Positions 1 to 9,718 of a DNA stretch of 64,000 nucleotides are shown in pieces. This DNA is from Tetramitus jugosus (taxonomy: Eukaryota; Heterolobosea; Eutetramitea; Acrasida; Vahlkampfiidae), in the NCBI GenBank assembly GCA_937625935.1, contig OW569348.1, positions 186,001-250,000 of the forward strand, written 5' to 3'. A model generated the notes under the pieces. That model was not told the origin of the DNA. It saw nothing but the letters and a program-made list of their open reading frames with translations, and ran no database searches. Position 1 is the stretch's first letter. Each line of letters begins with the position of its first letter. The translations under genes were made by a program, and so were the position numbers.

Positions 1-1859
1 TGGTAGCCACCACTACAACTGCCACTTCATTGACCACTGCTCAAATGTTTATCAAGAGATATAGGCACACTCGCTTATACTTGAGAAACATGATTCAACG
101 ATTGATCCAAGCTCAAAATGAATACATGAGACAAAAATATGATTCACCACTTGTGTCACTCGGAAATTCTGACCAGAGCGATAATGACGATAGTGTGATG
201 GCAAGATTTGAGACAGTGGCGCATGATACGATGGAACGAGTGAATGAGTTGAATAGAAAGCTGAGTGAGTCATTGGACTCTGTGAAACAGAGTGAGACAT
301 TGCAATCTCAGTTCATGAGACAGTGTGCTACATTGATTCACAAGTACAAGTGCTGGAGCAATGATCAATTATCGATCAAGAATGATATTGAATTTTTGTC
401 AACCAAACAAAGGAGTACGATTCTCAGTGTATACAATCGCCATTTGAAGTATCAGCGCGCAGAAAAGATTGATGATATGTGGGCAATCAATAGCAATTGC
501 CAAGATATGATCCAATATCACTTGTCTCATTACTTGACAAGTACTTACAATTGTGTGATCAAGGTGAAAAAACAACACATTGACACTTGCAAATTTAAGT
601 CATCGTTCTGTATGGATTTGTTCACATATAATGGTAGATTTTTATCGTTACAATACGTGATTCGTTACAATGTCTTAGAAGACTCATATGTGGATTCATT
701 GGCGATCGAAATTCTTGCATCTGTTGATGCTCATGATGAGGATGAAAGTGTTGATGCTCATGATAAGAACAACTATACATCTCTTTTGTCATGTACGTTT
801 GATGGTGAACGGGACAAGTATAAGTCTATTGGATACAATGCCGATTTATTGTTTAGAATTGCTAATATGATCAGTCCCTCTACGGTCATTAAGAACAATT
901 CCGATGACGCTGTTCATACCATAAAAGAAACGAACGATGAGGAGAATGACAACGATAATCATGCACTCAATTATGATTCAGAGAGCAGTGAAGACGAGGA
1001 TGAGGATGAGGATGACAGCAATCCAATAGTTCGTATTCGTCGTCTTGTCCAAGCCAAGGACTACAAGAAAAACAACAACTTGTATCAGAGCCCACTGAAT
1101 ATGATCCTCCTTTTCTTGTTAGACGTAGTTCTAGGATCAGCTATTCCAGAGGTTCACGAAGAAGTAATTCATGAGCATATAATTGAGCGGTGCATTCCAA
1201 AACTTGCAGAGAAAATTCAAAAGAGAAGCAGTGGTGTTCACTTGCAGTTTTATGATGATGATGATGACAGAGATAGTGATGAAGATGAGAATGAAAACGA
1301 CGATGACGCAGCTGAGCTGATGGGAACTTTCATATCTACTCAAAACTCAGATTCAGAGGATGATGGAGAAGCAGATGTCGAAGAAGTGTATCAGGATTCT
1401 GATGAAGAAGAGGAAGGTAATGGTGATTCTGATGAAGAGGGCCAATCGAATCGTCACTATGTCGTCAGTGATAATGAGGATGACAGTGATAGCGAAGGTG
1501 AGAATGATAGTAATCATGACAGTGACAGTGAAAATGGCGAAATTGTTGTTGAGCTCATCAACCAGAGCGTAGAAAGTGTGGAGGATGTCTCTGATAAACT
1601 TGTTAATAAGAAGGGAGAAAAGAGAAAACGAGAAGAATCTGTTACTGTACTGGATGATGAAGATCACGATCAGCATAGCCAAGGCAGTGACAGTGATGAC
1701 GAGCACGAACATGAAAAAGAGAGTGACAGCGATAGTGAAGAGGAGATTCAAATGTTACAACATGACGATGATGAAAAAGGAGATTCATTTGACACAAAGA
1801 AGAAACGAAGGAAGGTGATACTAGAAGACGAAGAGGAAGACAAGAACGACGAAGAATAA
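1..1859 (+). CDS. Acidic low-complexity protein, 5' partial
   Basis: The reading frame is already open at the left edge of the window, so the true start probably lies outside; the first in-frame ATG is at 45. The first ~300 residues look folded and helical, with a basic amphipathic stretch and a region of predicted alpha/beta character. The rest is dominated by Asp/Glu/Ser runs interrupted by a short hydrophobic segment near 1090-1200 and ending in a basic KKKRRK patch (about 1797-1815) that could be a nuclear localisation signal. Such Asp/Ser-rich tails with a basic end are common in nucleolar or chromatin proteins, but I recognise no family. The coding assignment is secure from length and composition; the function is unknown. 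Confidence 0.75.
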   Translation, partial: VATTTTATSLTTAQMFIKRYRHTRLYLRNMIQRLIQAQNEYMRQKYDSPLVSLGNSDQSDNDDSVMARFETVAHDTMERVNELNRKLSESLDSVKQSETLQSQFMRQCATLIHKYKCWSNDQLSIKNDIEFLSTKQRSTILSVYNRHLKYQRAEKIDDMWAINSNCQDMIQYHLSHYLTSTYNCVIKVKKQHIDTCKFKSSFCMDLFTYNGRFLSLQYVIRYNVLEDSYVDSLAIEILASVDAHDEDESVDAHDKNNYTSLLSCTFDGERDKYKSIGYNADLLFRIANMISPSTVIKNNSDDAVHTIKETNDEENDNDNHALNYDSESSEDEDEDEDDSNPIVRIRRLVQAKDYKKNNNLYQSPLNMILLFLLDVVLGSAIPEVHEEVIHEHIIERCIPKLAEKIQKRSSGVHLQFYDDDDDRDSDEDENENDDDAAELMGTFISTQNSDSEDDGEADVEEVYQDSDEEEEGNGDSDEEGQSNRHYVVSDNEDDSDSEGENDSNHDSDSENGEIVVELINQSVESVEDVSDKLVNKKGEKRKREESVTVLDDEDHDQHSQGSDSDDEHEHEKESDSDSEEEIQMLQHDDDEKGDSFDTKKKRRKVILEDEEEDKNDEE

Positions 1860-1939
1860 AGATATCGTTATCTCCGCACGAACATGGTTTGGCGCCAAGA
1901 TGAGGATGTTCTGGGTTTACGGTAGTCCTGACAGAAAAA

Positions 1940-2206
1940 ATGTCAGAACAGCAGCCATCGCCCGGGGGTCATGATGAGACAAAGATTTCAAGCACTCTTA
2001 GGCCGTGGAGTGAAGAATTAAAAGGAACTAGCGTTCAAGAAGAGGAAGCAAACCTCCTGGAGTATCTCAAGAGAATCACTCCTCTCGTGGACCAAGAACT
2101 GACAAAACAAGAACGGTTTGTGCAGTTCGAGAAACAAATAGCTCAGCAAGAGCTCGCAAGCAAGGAGCCATCGCAAGAGAACCCTCCCAAACAAACAACG
2201 CAATAA
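1940..2206 (+). CDS. Small hydrophilic protein (88 aa), unknown
   Basis: An 88-codon ORF starting at an ATG in an A-rich leader (five A's directly before it), the usual start context here. It lies 80 bp after the preceding stop and 57 bp before the EngB start. The product is charged, with a helical centre rich in Glu, Leu and Gln and a Pro/Gln-rich tail; there is no signal peptide or membrane segment. A palindromic TTGGCGCCAA lies about 45 bp upstream. I recognise no family. It could be a genuine small protein or an upstream ORF of the next gene. Confidence 0.5.
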   Translation: MSEQQPSPGGHDETKISSTLRPWSEELKGTSVQEEEANLLEYLKRITPLVDQELTKQERFVQFEKQIAQQELASKEPSQENPPKQTTQ

Positions 2207-2262
2207 AGATTGATCATGCAAGTCAAACCAAAAATTTTGACAAAACAAAAACGAACACAAAC

Positions 2263-3669
2263 ATGACCTATCAATTGCTTCGACGGACTCTCACCAAGAA
2301 ACCTCTCTCGATTCTCTGTCGTCGACACAGAACACCACAAAGAGGAATGATTTGCTCTGATATGATCAATCAACAACTTTCTTGGATGAGCCATCACCAT
2401 CACTTCTCAACTCTTGCATTCTCTCAACGACAACTGCGACAAGAACCGAGTGAAGAAGGAGAGATTGAGAATGATAATGACGATAATGACCATGATAATT
2501 TATTGATTGTTCCAGGATCAAAGAACGACCCATTCGAAGACATTATACTCGATGACTCGGAAGAGAAGAGCATGTACCCGGCAGAAACGGCAGAATTCAT
2601 TGTTGATGCACTCAAAGACATTGATAAGCACTTGCCTTATTCGTACAATGGTAAACCGATACCAGAGGCACCTCATGGCATTCAACCGCCAAGTGTCTAC
2701 GATTACAAGATTACTCATTTGTTGTTTAAGAAGATTCGCGAGGAACCGAGCATGGATTTTTCGATTGGAAGTGTTGATGAAATTAAAAAGTTGGACAATA
2801 GACAGGGCGCAGATGGATTTCCTCTGTTGGAGGTTGCATTTTGTGGCAGGAGCAATGTGGGGAAGAGTAGCTTGGTGAATGCTGTGCTGGGATATCCCGT
2901 GAGCAAAGTGAGTAAGACGCCAGGTCATACGAAGCGACTCAATTTTTTCAATGTGGGAGATATGGTTTATATGGTAGATTTACCGGGTTATGGTTACGCA
3001 GAGGGAAACATGGACGAGATTGAGAAGTGGACAGAAGTGATGGGTCATTATTTGGCCAGTCGAGGAGAGCGATTGAAGCGTGTGTTTGTTCTCATTGATA
3101 GTCGAAGAGGACTGACCAGACTTGATCAACTGGTGCTCGAGTTTTTGACAATGAATGCCGTATCGCATCAGATTATTTTCACAAAGTGTGACAAGATACC
3201 TCATGAAGCACTGTGTGACTTGTTGGAAGATACGTACAAGTTGATTGATAAAGACAAGAAGTATACATTGTGCTATCCATATATTACACCATGTAGCTCA
3301 TTGGACAACATGGGTATTGAAGAAGTCAAGTGTGCTATTGTCAGTGGAAGTGGACTTCGCATGTCGATCCGACTCATGAACGAAAAGCAAAAGCTACAAG
3401 TCATGAAAAAGGAACGAGATCGGATGATGAAGGATTTAGGTGTGATTAATCCAGAACATCCGGTCTTCAAGAACCAGAAAGAGATGTTGGAAGATATGAA
3501 GAGCTCGAAAATGCAACAGGACCTCAAGAACAAGTCAATCTCAGCCTCTGCACCCCAGAGCGCTCCACCCAAGAAAGGAAAACTAGGAAACCAAACCGAC
3601 AAACCCCAAAAACAACTGCCTCCCAACAAAAAGTCAATCATTCTCGGTCTCTATGGCGAAGACGAATAA
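2263..3669 (+). CDS. GTPBP8: EngB/YihA-type GTPase, mitochondrial (GTPBP8-like)
   Basis: TRAFAC-class GTP-binding protein of the EngB family, which acts in assembly of the bacterial or organellar large ribosomal subunit. The G1 loop GRSNVGKSS begins near residue 195. G2 is in KTPGHTKRLNFF, G3 is DLPGYGYA and G4 is FTKCDK, all in the family order and spacing. The first ~60 residues are rich in Arg/His/Ser with almost no acidic residues, consistent with a mitochondrial presequence; an acidic linker (about residues 65-85) follows. The C-terminal ~100 residues are a Lys/Pro-rich extension absent from bacterial EngB. Length 468 aa against ~200 in bacteria is explained by these two extensions. Confidence 0.92.
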   Translation: MTYQLLRRTLTKKPLSILCRRHRTPQRGMICSDMINQQLSWMSHHHHFSTLAFSQRQLRQEPSEEGEIENDNDDNDHDNLLIVPGSKNDPFEDIILDDSEEKSMYPAETAEFIVDALKDIDKHLPYSYNGKPIPEAPHGIQPPSVYDYKITHLLFKKIREEPSMDFSIGSVDEIKKLDNRQGADGFPLLEVAFCGRSNVGKSSLVNAVLGYPVSKVSKTPGHTKRLNFFNVGDMVYMVDLPGYGYAEGNMDEIEKWTEVMGHYLASRGERLKRVFVLIDSRRGLTRLDQLVLEFLTMNAVSHQIIFTKCDKIPHEALCDLLEDTYKLIDKDKKYTLCYPYITPCSSLDNMGIEEVKCAIVSGSGLRMSIRLMNEKQKLQVMKKERDRMMKDLGVINPEHPVFKNQKEMLEDMKSSKMQQDLKNKSISASAPQSAPPKKGKLGNQTDKPQKQLPPNKKSIILGLYGEDE

Positions 3670-3780
3670 ACCATTTGTCTCTATCCCAGCATCGTAGAAA
3701 TTCGGAACATCATGTCGGGATGTCTCTATTTCCCCTACTATCTGCCAAACAAAACAACAAGTGCTAAAAATCGAGTAAAC

Positions 3781-6700
3781 ATGTCACAAGAATCGTTTGA
3801 ACGATCGAGACACCATCACCAGGAGTGGATTAAACTCAGCTCCTCTTCTGTTGAGAAATATTACTTCAACAAGATTGTGACTTACCATTCCTTGCAATGG
3901 AACAATAACAATGACAATAGTGACAATACCAATGACAACCACGAACAAACTCACACATTATTCCAAGAACATACGATTGATGATTACGTGATTACTGTTG
4001 CACCCTATGGAGGTCCCATTGCTATGATGCTACGACCATCTGAGAATGAATCTACAGGTGCAAAAGAAGGCATTGCATTTCATCGAAGAATGAAACAGAG
4101 GAGAGCAAAAAAGAGTGGCGATGGTGAGTATGATGAGATGAGCAGCGATGATGAGTTGGATGAGAAGGAATATCGCAGGAGGCGTGGTAAGGACGAGAGT
4201 GATGACGACAGCAGTGATGATGATGACGAAGAAAATGGTTCAAAGTTCATGGTGTCAGGCAAAGCACAAGTAATTTACATTTATAGTGCCAATGGAGCAT
4301 TATTGTCGCGCGTACAAATGGACAAGAGAGAGAGCTTTGTGGTGAATATGGGATGGACGAGCGATTTGAAGCTCATGTGCCTGACAGATGAGGGAAAATT
4401 GTTTTTGTTCAATGTGCAGGGTCAAGTATGCAGTGATTATTGGAATGAGAATAAGGATGACTTTGTGGTGGATCAAAATTTGAATATTGTGAGGAACGAG
4501 AAGAAGAAGATGGATTTCTTTGTCTTGGTTCCGATGGAGAGAGGAGAAACAGTGCAAGTGAGTTGCATGTGGGATCAAGGCTGTGCTGTCTATACGACGA
4601 ATCGACGATTGTTTGTGGCGGATGACTTTAGTGTAAAACTGCCATTTCAGCTCTATCCACTCACGATTGAGATGACAGAGAAGAGCTCAGCATATGTGGG
4701 TAGGCCGGTGAGGATCAACAAGGACAATACGTATGCTTACACTGACATGTGTTGTATGACAGCCATACCTGCTCATATGTCCCAGAGTGGAACAGCTGAG
4801 ATTGTTCTGTCTCCTGAAAACTTCACAACTCTCATCGTCTGCTCAAAACATGATATTGTCGATAGACAATTGTATAATATTTTAGAAGGAGCACAGATGA
4901 GTGAAGATAGTGAAGATGTTGGTATCAAGTCGTTGGTTACATCACCAGATGGGTCCACTGTCGCTGCCACCTTTGTGAATAATCAGGGCTCTGTTCAATG
5001 TCTCGTGTTTAACAACCAAATCAATGCCTTGTATATGAAATTTGATTTAAGAACAAAGTTGGAGCCCACAACTGTTCGCTTCTGTAGTCATGATTGCATT
5101 GCAGTGTATTGGAAATCCGAGTGTTTCACTAATTTTTCAGATTCATTTGATGACGATCTGAGTGATCATGCTTTGATGCTATTAATTGACTGTAATGGAG
5201 TGTTTACGAATTTTATTCTCGAGAATGATATATTTATTTCCTCTGAGTGCGACGGCTTGAGAATGTACAGTAGAGATCGATTGGAAACATTAGAGCGAGT
5301 ACATTCGAGTACGATATCGCTGTTTGAAATTGGTAGCTTTGAACCAGGTTGTTTGTTATATGACGCATATGAAGATTTTTGTTCTCGAGTACCTGGGGTC
5401 ATACATCTTGTGAAGGACATGAAACAGCAAACGAATCACGTAAGGACCAACACCAGTGAGACGAATAGTGATATTGACGTCTTACTACAAGCACTCGAGA
5501 ATAGTCCAGACTCACTACAAAATGCTGTGGAATGTTGTATTGAAGCTGCCTGCCACGAAAGCAACAAAACTTTGCAGCAAAAATTGCTGAAGGCAGCCAT
5601 ATTTGGGCGCACATTCCTCACACAAACTGAGAGTATCGTTGTTGGACTAACAGAATCAGAACGATATTCAGTTATTGAACAAGAATATAAGCGTCTATTT
5701 CAAACAAACGAAGATTTTGAGATAAACTCAGAAAATAAGAGAGACCTCGTTCGAAAAATGATGTCACAAAATGAAAGTGCAGTGAACGCCTTCTATCGAC
5801 GATGTTCCGAAATGAGAATACTTTTTGATATTCGCAACTCAGTTGGAATTCCTCTATCATACTCACAGTTTGTAAAGCTATCACTGACATCGTTGGTAGC
5901 TCGATTATGTGAAATGAATCATCATTTCTTAGCTCACAAGATTTGTGAAATCATGAATGTGGAATCAGATGACGTGTTAAAACATTGGGCATGTGTGAAA
6001 GTGGGGTCGCAAGAAGATGACGAAGTCGTGTACAATAGTATCATTTCACTTTTGAAAGATAAGAAACGTGTCAGCTTTGCTAGAATTGCGATGAATGCGT
6101 TCCAACTCGGTAAGCGTAATTTGTCACAAAAACTTCTTGCGTTTGACGGCAACCCAATGGATCAAATTCCCATTTACCTCAAAATGCATGAAGTAAATCG
6201 AGCATTGGATACAGCTATTCGCTCCAACGACTCTGATCTAGTTCTTGTTGTGATCATGTACATGGTCAAGTACTTCGATAAGAAACACATGTTCGAAATT
6301 TTGTCAGGAGCAGGAAGAAAAGAAGCATGTGATCTATATCTGCACTACTGTCGAAATATGCGAGAATATAAGGATATTGGCCTCTTCCACAAGTTCATGC
6401 AAGATCATCGAGGGATGGGCATGAACTATATATACGAGGGATATTACCACTTGACCGAGGCAGAAACTGAATCAACCAAAAAGTTTGTTGATTGCTTGGG
6501 AAAATCTGAGGTTTGCTTCGACCAATCAAAGCCCGACTCTATCAACAGTTTACTCTCCAGAGCGCAAGTTCTCTTACTTCATTTGCACTCTCAAGTTGAG
6601 AAAGAGATCAATCAACCAGGGGTGCTGAGAGGTAAAACTGCCCAAGAAACTCTCCTTTTCTTACTATCTGATCAAGCAATACCAGAAAGCAGGAGAAAGG

Positions 6701-7086
6701 AGTGGATATCCTTCTTGAAGTCCGAATTCAACATTAATGATAAGAGGTATTGGTACACGAGAGTACAGGCATATTCCAACACAAATAACTGGAAAGCACT
6801 CGAGGATTTGTGTTTCAAGAGCAGTACCTTTAGAAGAGCTCCACCAATTGGATATGAACCATTTGTAGAAGCGTGTATCAAAAAGGGAAATGAGAGTGAA
6901 GCTCTAAAGTACATTCCATATGTCAAGGAGTTGGAGGTGAAGGTTGACTATTATCTTTCACTCATGAGATTCAAGGAAGCGATCGAATGCAGCATCAAAG
7001 ATGTTGAAATGTTGGAGTACATCAAAAAGAAAGCGACGAATCCTAAAACAATAGATTCTATCAACAAGCTCATTAGTGAACTCTAA
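3781..7086 (+). CDS. VPS16: Vacuolar protein sorting 16 (HOPS/CORVET core)
   Basis: VPS16 homologue, a core subunit of the HOPS and CORVET tethering complexes that drive fusion at endosomes and the vacuole/lysosome. The N-terminal Vps16_N propeller carries the family motif APYGGPIAMM (near residue 80) and the LGW-like VNMGWTSDLKL. The Vps16_C alpha-solenoid occupies roughly residues 690-1101, ending with the conserved PPIGYEPFVEACIKKG. I prefer the ATG at 3781 over the in-frame ATG at 3712, because homology begins right after it and the segment between looks like an A/C-rich leader. An Asp/Ser/Arg-rich insert (about residues 100-155) interrupts the first blades and helps explain 1101 aa against ~840 in animals. 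Confidence 0.93.
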   Translation: MSQESFERSRHHHQEWIKLSSSSVEKYYFNKIVTYHSLQWNNNNDNSDNTNDNHEQTHTLFQEHTIDDYVITVAPYGGPIAMMLRPSENESTGAKEGIAFHRRMKQRRAKKSGDGEYDEMSSDDELDEKEYRRRRGKDESDDDSSDDDDEENGSKFMVSGKAQVIYIYSANGALLSRVQMDKRESFVVNMGWTSDLKLMCLTDEGKLFLFNVQGQVCSDYWNENKDDFVVDQNLNIVRNEKKKMDFFVLVPMERGETVQVSCMWDQGCAVYTTNRRLFVADDFSVKLPFQLYPLTIEMTEKSSAYVGRPVRINKDNTYAYTDMCCMTAIPAHMSQSGTAEIVLSPENFTTLIVCSKHDIVDRQLYNILEGAQMSEDSEDVGIKSLVTSPDGSTVAATFVNNQGSVQCLVFNNQINALYMKFDLRTKLEPTTVRFCSHDCIAVYWKSECFTNFSDSFDDDLSDHALMLLIDCNGVFTNFILENDIFISSECDGLRMYSRDRLETLERVHSSTISLFEIGSFEPGCLLYDAYEDFCSRVPGVIHLVKDMKQQTNHVRTNTSETNSDIDVLLQALENSPDSLQNAVECCIEAACHESNKTLQQKLLKAAIFGRTFLTQTESIVVGLTESERYSVIEQEYKRLFQTNEDFEINSENKRDLVRKMMSQNESAVNAFYRRCSEMRILFDIRNSVGIPLSYSQFVKLSLTSLVARLCEMNHHFLAHKICEIMNVESDDVLKHWACVKVGSQEDDEVVYNSIISLLKDKKRVSFARIAMNAFQLGKRNLSQKLLAFDGNPMDQIPIYLKMHEVNRALDTAIRSNDSDLVLVVIMYMVKYFDKKHMFEILSGAGRKEACDLYLHYCRNMREYKDIGLFHKFMQDHRGMGMNYIYEGYYHLTEAETESTKKFVDCLGKSEVCFDQSKPDSINSLLSRAQVLLLHLHSQVEKEINQPGVLRGKTAQETLLFLLSDQAIPESRRKEWISFLKSEFNINDKRYWYTRVQAYSNTNNWKALEDLCFKSSTFRRAPPIGYEPFVEACIKKGNESEALKYIPYVKELEVKVDYYLSLMRFKEAIECSIKDVEMLEYIKKKATNPKTIDSINKLISEL

Positions 7087-7230
7087 GAGATAAAGCTTTT
7101 GGATATCAATCGTTTAGAATTACAAAGTTTTTTATTGTTGTGCTTTTGGATAACAAAGATTACTCTCAGCAATCTCTCACCACAAGCATGCACAAACGTG
7201 TGCAACAAAAATTTTAGTTCTCCAACTTTC

Positions 7231-7569
7231 TTAAAACTTGCTCTTTCCCTGTTGTCCATACGTTTCCTGAGCAACCTTTGCCGTCTCAAAAGTAATAACA
7301 GCACTCAACAATAAGCAGAGAGTAACACTAGCTGGATGAATCGCCAGCATGACACCCAAAACGACCAACAAGCTCAATACTACTTCGAAAACACCAACAG
7401 GTGATCCCCGTCCTCTCATATTTCCAACGACATTCAAAACGAAAATGTAGAGAATACCTCCAAGGACACCAGCAACTAATCTGCCCTCCTTTGATGGCTC
7501 TAGAAAACCTCTAGCAAGTAATAAAGCGAGTGATCCCACAATGGACACAATGAGAGATAACTGAGACAT
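7231..7569 (-). CDS. KRTCAP2: Keratinocyte-associated protein 2 / OST accessory subunit
   Basis: A 112-aa multi-pass membrane protein of the KCP2 family, an accessory subunit of the oligosaccharyltransferase at the ER translocon. Family features are visible: a first hydrophobic helix, then GGILYIFVLNVVGN matching the family's GLFVFSLTAFNN block, a third helix, and a final helix followed by a basic KSKF tail (ER-retention-like Lys near the C-terminus). The start is the internal ATG at 7569: the longer open frame reaching 7770 would run into the divergent neighbour, and its extra sequence has no family similarity. It shares a promoter region with SLC35B3 (starts 167 bp apart). Confidence 0.82.
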   Translation of the reverse strand: MSQLSLIVSIVGSLALLLARGFLEPSKEGRLVAGVLGGILYIFVLNVVGNMRGRGSPVGVFEVVLSLLVVLGVMLAIHPASVTLCLLLSAVITFETAKVAQETYGQQGKSKF

Positions 7570-7612
7570 GGCTGAAGGATTTTTTGTTGTTTTTGATCTT
7601 CTCAAACACATT

Positions 7613-7625
7613 CCCCGCCAAAAAA
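7613..7625 (-). promoter_or_regulatory. E2F-like motif in divergent promoter
   Basis: On the minus strand this reads TTTTTTGGCGGGG, matching the E2F core TTTSSCGC/G. It lies between the divergent starts of KRTCAP2 (7569) and the PAPS transporter (7736). Matching the motif is direct; any function is inference. Confidence 0.35.
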
Positions 7626-7735
7626 CTGCGCCTATGGAATTTTCACCGCCCGCTTCGGACCAATGTTCAACTGGAAAAGTCGAAGCGTGATGCAACGTTA
7701 ACACAAACACAGCAACATTACTCGTCTCAAGACAG

Positions 7736-9253
7736 ATGACAACATCACAAAACCAGAGTAGAGCAACCACTACTACCCTGACGTATCGAAATTTTAATCA
7801 CCTCAACAACAACAATAGCCATAACACCAACAGCAAAAATAGCTACGAAGAACCAACGACCATATTATCTTCATCACCTCCAACATTTCTGTCAATGAAC
7901 CACAATAGCTCTCATCACATGGCGACCACGACTACCATGATGAACACGACGTTGTCTGTTGAGGATAACAACAACAAATCTCAATCACAACAACAACAAC
8001 AACAACAACACTATCACAATAACCACGTGGCACTGTCAATGACGGACCCACTCACTCAGAGTGACTTTGATCATCACTTTCATCAAAATATTCGCAGCAG
8101 TAACAACAACAACAACAACAATAATATGAATGAGCTGCCCACGAACGAAACAAATGAGAACAATCACAAATCAGAGACTGGTAGTGGTGGTGGTGAATCA
8201 CTCACCATATTTTCAATCAACATTTTGGCGTTTCCACCCTATATGCAACTCTTGATTTGCATTCTATTCATGTTTGTGTTTTACACATTGAGTGGTATCG
8301 TGCAAGAGTATCTATTTGTGCAGTATGATGACTTTGATTATGGATTCTTTCTGACATTGATACAGTTCCTGTTCTACTCTGGTGCGTCCTTCTTTATGCT
8401 TCGGAATCAACAAAAGAACAATTCGCCGAAACCATTTGTCACCGAAGCACCCAAGGTCAATATTCCACTCACCTATCTCATGTTGGGCACGTTGATGATG
8501 GCAGGAGTGGGACTTGGAAATGAGTCCATGAACTATCTGAACTATCCAACAAAGATTCTGTTCAAGAGCTCAAAGCTATTGCTAGCCATGGTCATTGGTT
8601 TTTTCATTACTGGAAAAAAGTACAATAGACTGGATTATATGGCATCGCTTAGTTTGGCATTTGGCCTTGTCACGCTGTACACTGCCAACACATCGACATC
8701 TGTTCGCTTCGAGCTGAAGGGTGTGTTTCTGATCTTGTGTGCGCTGGCATCAGACTCTGTAGCAGGAAATCTACAAGAAAAGATTTTACAGGAGGGAGAT
8801 CAATCGCCATTGGAATTGGTATTTTACTCGCATGCTGTCGGATCAGTCTACTTGTTAATTGTGTGTATGATTACTGGACAATTGACAGGGGCAGTTACAT
8901 TTTGCATGAGAAATCCATTTGCAATTTTGTTGATATTGACGTACTGTGTGCTCTGTTTTGTAGGAGTTCAGTTCGTGCACACAATGACAAAGCTCTATGG
9001 CATTCTTGCCACGTTGACTGCTGCATCAACAAGAAAGGTTTTGAGCATTCTTTTGAGCTACATCATTTTCCCAAAGCCATTCCTGTTTGCTCATTTGCTA
9101 GCTGTTGTGCTTGTCTTTACTGGGGTGTTTCTAAGAATCTACAATAAGAACAAACAGGATTTTGATGACCTATTTGCTCACTATCTGTTGGGCAGGAAGA
9201 GAACAAGACCAATCAAGAATGATAGCAAAGCAAACGACTCTCTCATCATATAA
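7736..9253 (+). CDS. SLC35B3: Nucleotide-sugar/PAPS transporter, SLC35B3-like
   Basis: Drug/metabolite-superfamily UAA transporter most like SLC35B2/B3, which carries the sulfate donor PAPS into the Golgi. The family block is clear: LNYPTKILFKSSKL, then GKKYNRLDY, ALASDSVAGNLQEK and the late FGALIAV-like and TRKVLSILLSY...FPKPF segments. About ten hydrophobic helices follow a ~150-residue N-terminal tail of Asn/Gln/Ser/Thr/His repeats (CAA and AAC tracts), typical of this genome. The Lys/Arg-rich C-terminus (RKRTRPIKND) would be cytosolic. Substrate is inferred from the family, not proven by sequence. Confidence 0.87.
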   Translation: MTTSQNQSRATTTTLTYRNFNHLNNNNSHNTNSKNSYEEPTTILSSSPPTFLSMNHNSSHHMATTTTMMNTTLSVEDNNNKSQSQQQQQQQHYHNNHVALSMTDPLTQSDFDHHFHQNIRSSNNNNNNNNMNELPTNETNENNHKSETGSGGGESLTIFSINILAFPPYMQLLICILFMFVFYTLSGIVQEYLFVQYDDFDYGFFLTLIQFLFYSGASFFMLRNQQKNNSPKPFVTEAPKVNIPLTYLMLGTLMMAGVGLGNESMNYLNYPTKILFKSSKLLLAMVIGFFITGKKYNRLDYMASLSLAFGLVTLYTANTSTSVRFELKGVFLILCALASDSVAGNLQEKILQEGDQSPLELVFYSHAVGSVYLLIVCMITGQLTGAVTFCMRNPFAILLILTYCVLCFVGVQFVHTMTKLYGILATLTAASTRKVLSILLSYIIFPKPFLFAHLLAVVLVFTGVFLRIYNKNKQDFDDLFAHYLLGRKRTRPIKNDSKANDSLII

Positions 9254-9718
9254 ACAAAACAAAAAACGAGCCCAGTCCTATTATATCTTATCCTGATAAT
9301 AAATCCAAGTCGCCATCTCAATCCTGTGTTGCTGGAAACCTGTAAACGCGCCTTGCCAAGATTTAAGGCAGAGGAATCTGAAAGGTGTTGCGCACTTTCT
9401 CTCCGCATTACAAAGCCGAATTTTCGGAAAATTGGCGGGCTACCGCCTTAAATTTAGCGGCTTGACCATTCTCATGACCAGGATCGCATTGCACAAAAAC
9501 GAACACACAACCGTAGTTTTGTGGTACCAAACAGTCACAAAGAGTGGAAAGACACACATAGCATCAAAGCACTCTTTTTTTCATCACATCCTTTACGCGG
9601 CAACATAATAGTTATCCCAACACCTTGAAAAAAATTCAACTGTTTTTGTCGACACAAAAAGTTTAGCCCAAAAAAAAGTGATCTATCACACCGAACCACA
9701 AATCATTCATACAATATC
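9254..9718. other. Intergenic region with promoter of Zn2Cys6 gene
   Basis: No coding region seen. It holds an E2F-like TTGGCGGG (about 9425-9432) and an inverted repeat TTTTTGT-CGAC-ACAAAAA (9643-9660) about 60 bp before the next start codon. No RNA gene was recognised. Confidence 0.5.

Noticed and set aside
3712-3780. Upstream in-frame ATG for VPS16
   Set aside because: The extra 23 residues have no similarity and the sequence looks like a leader; the ATG at 3781 directly precedes the conserved region.
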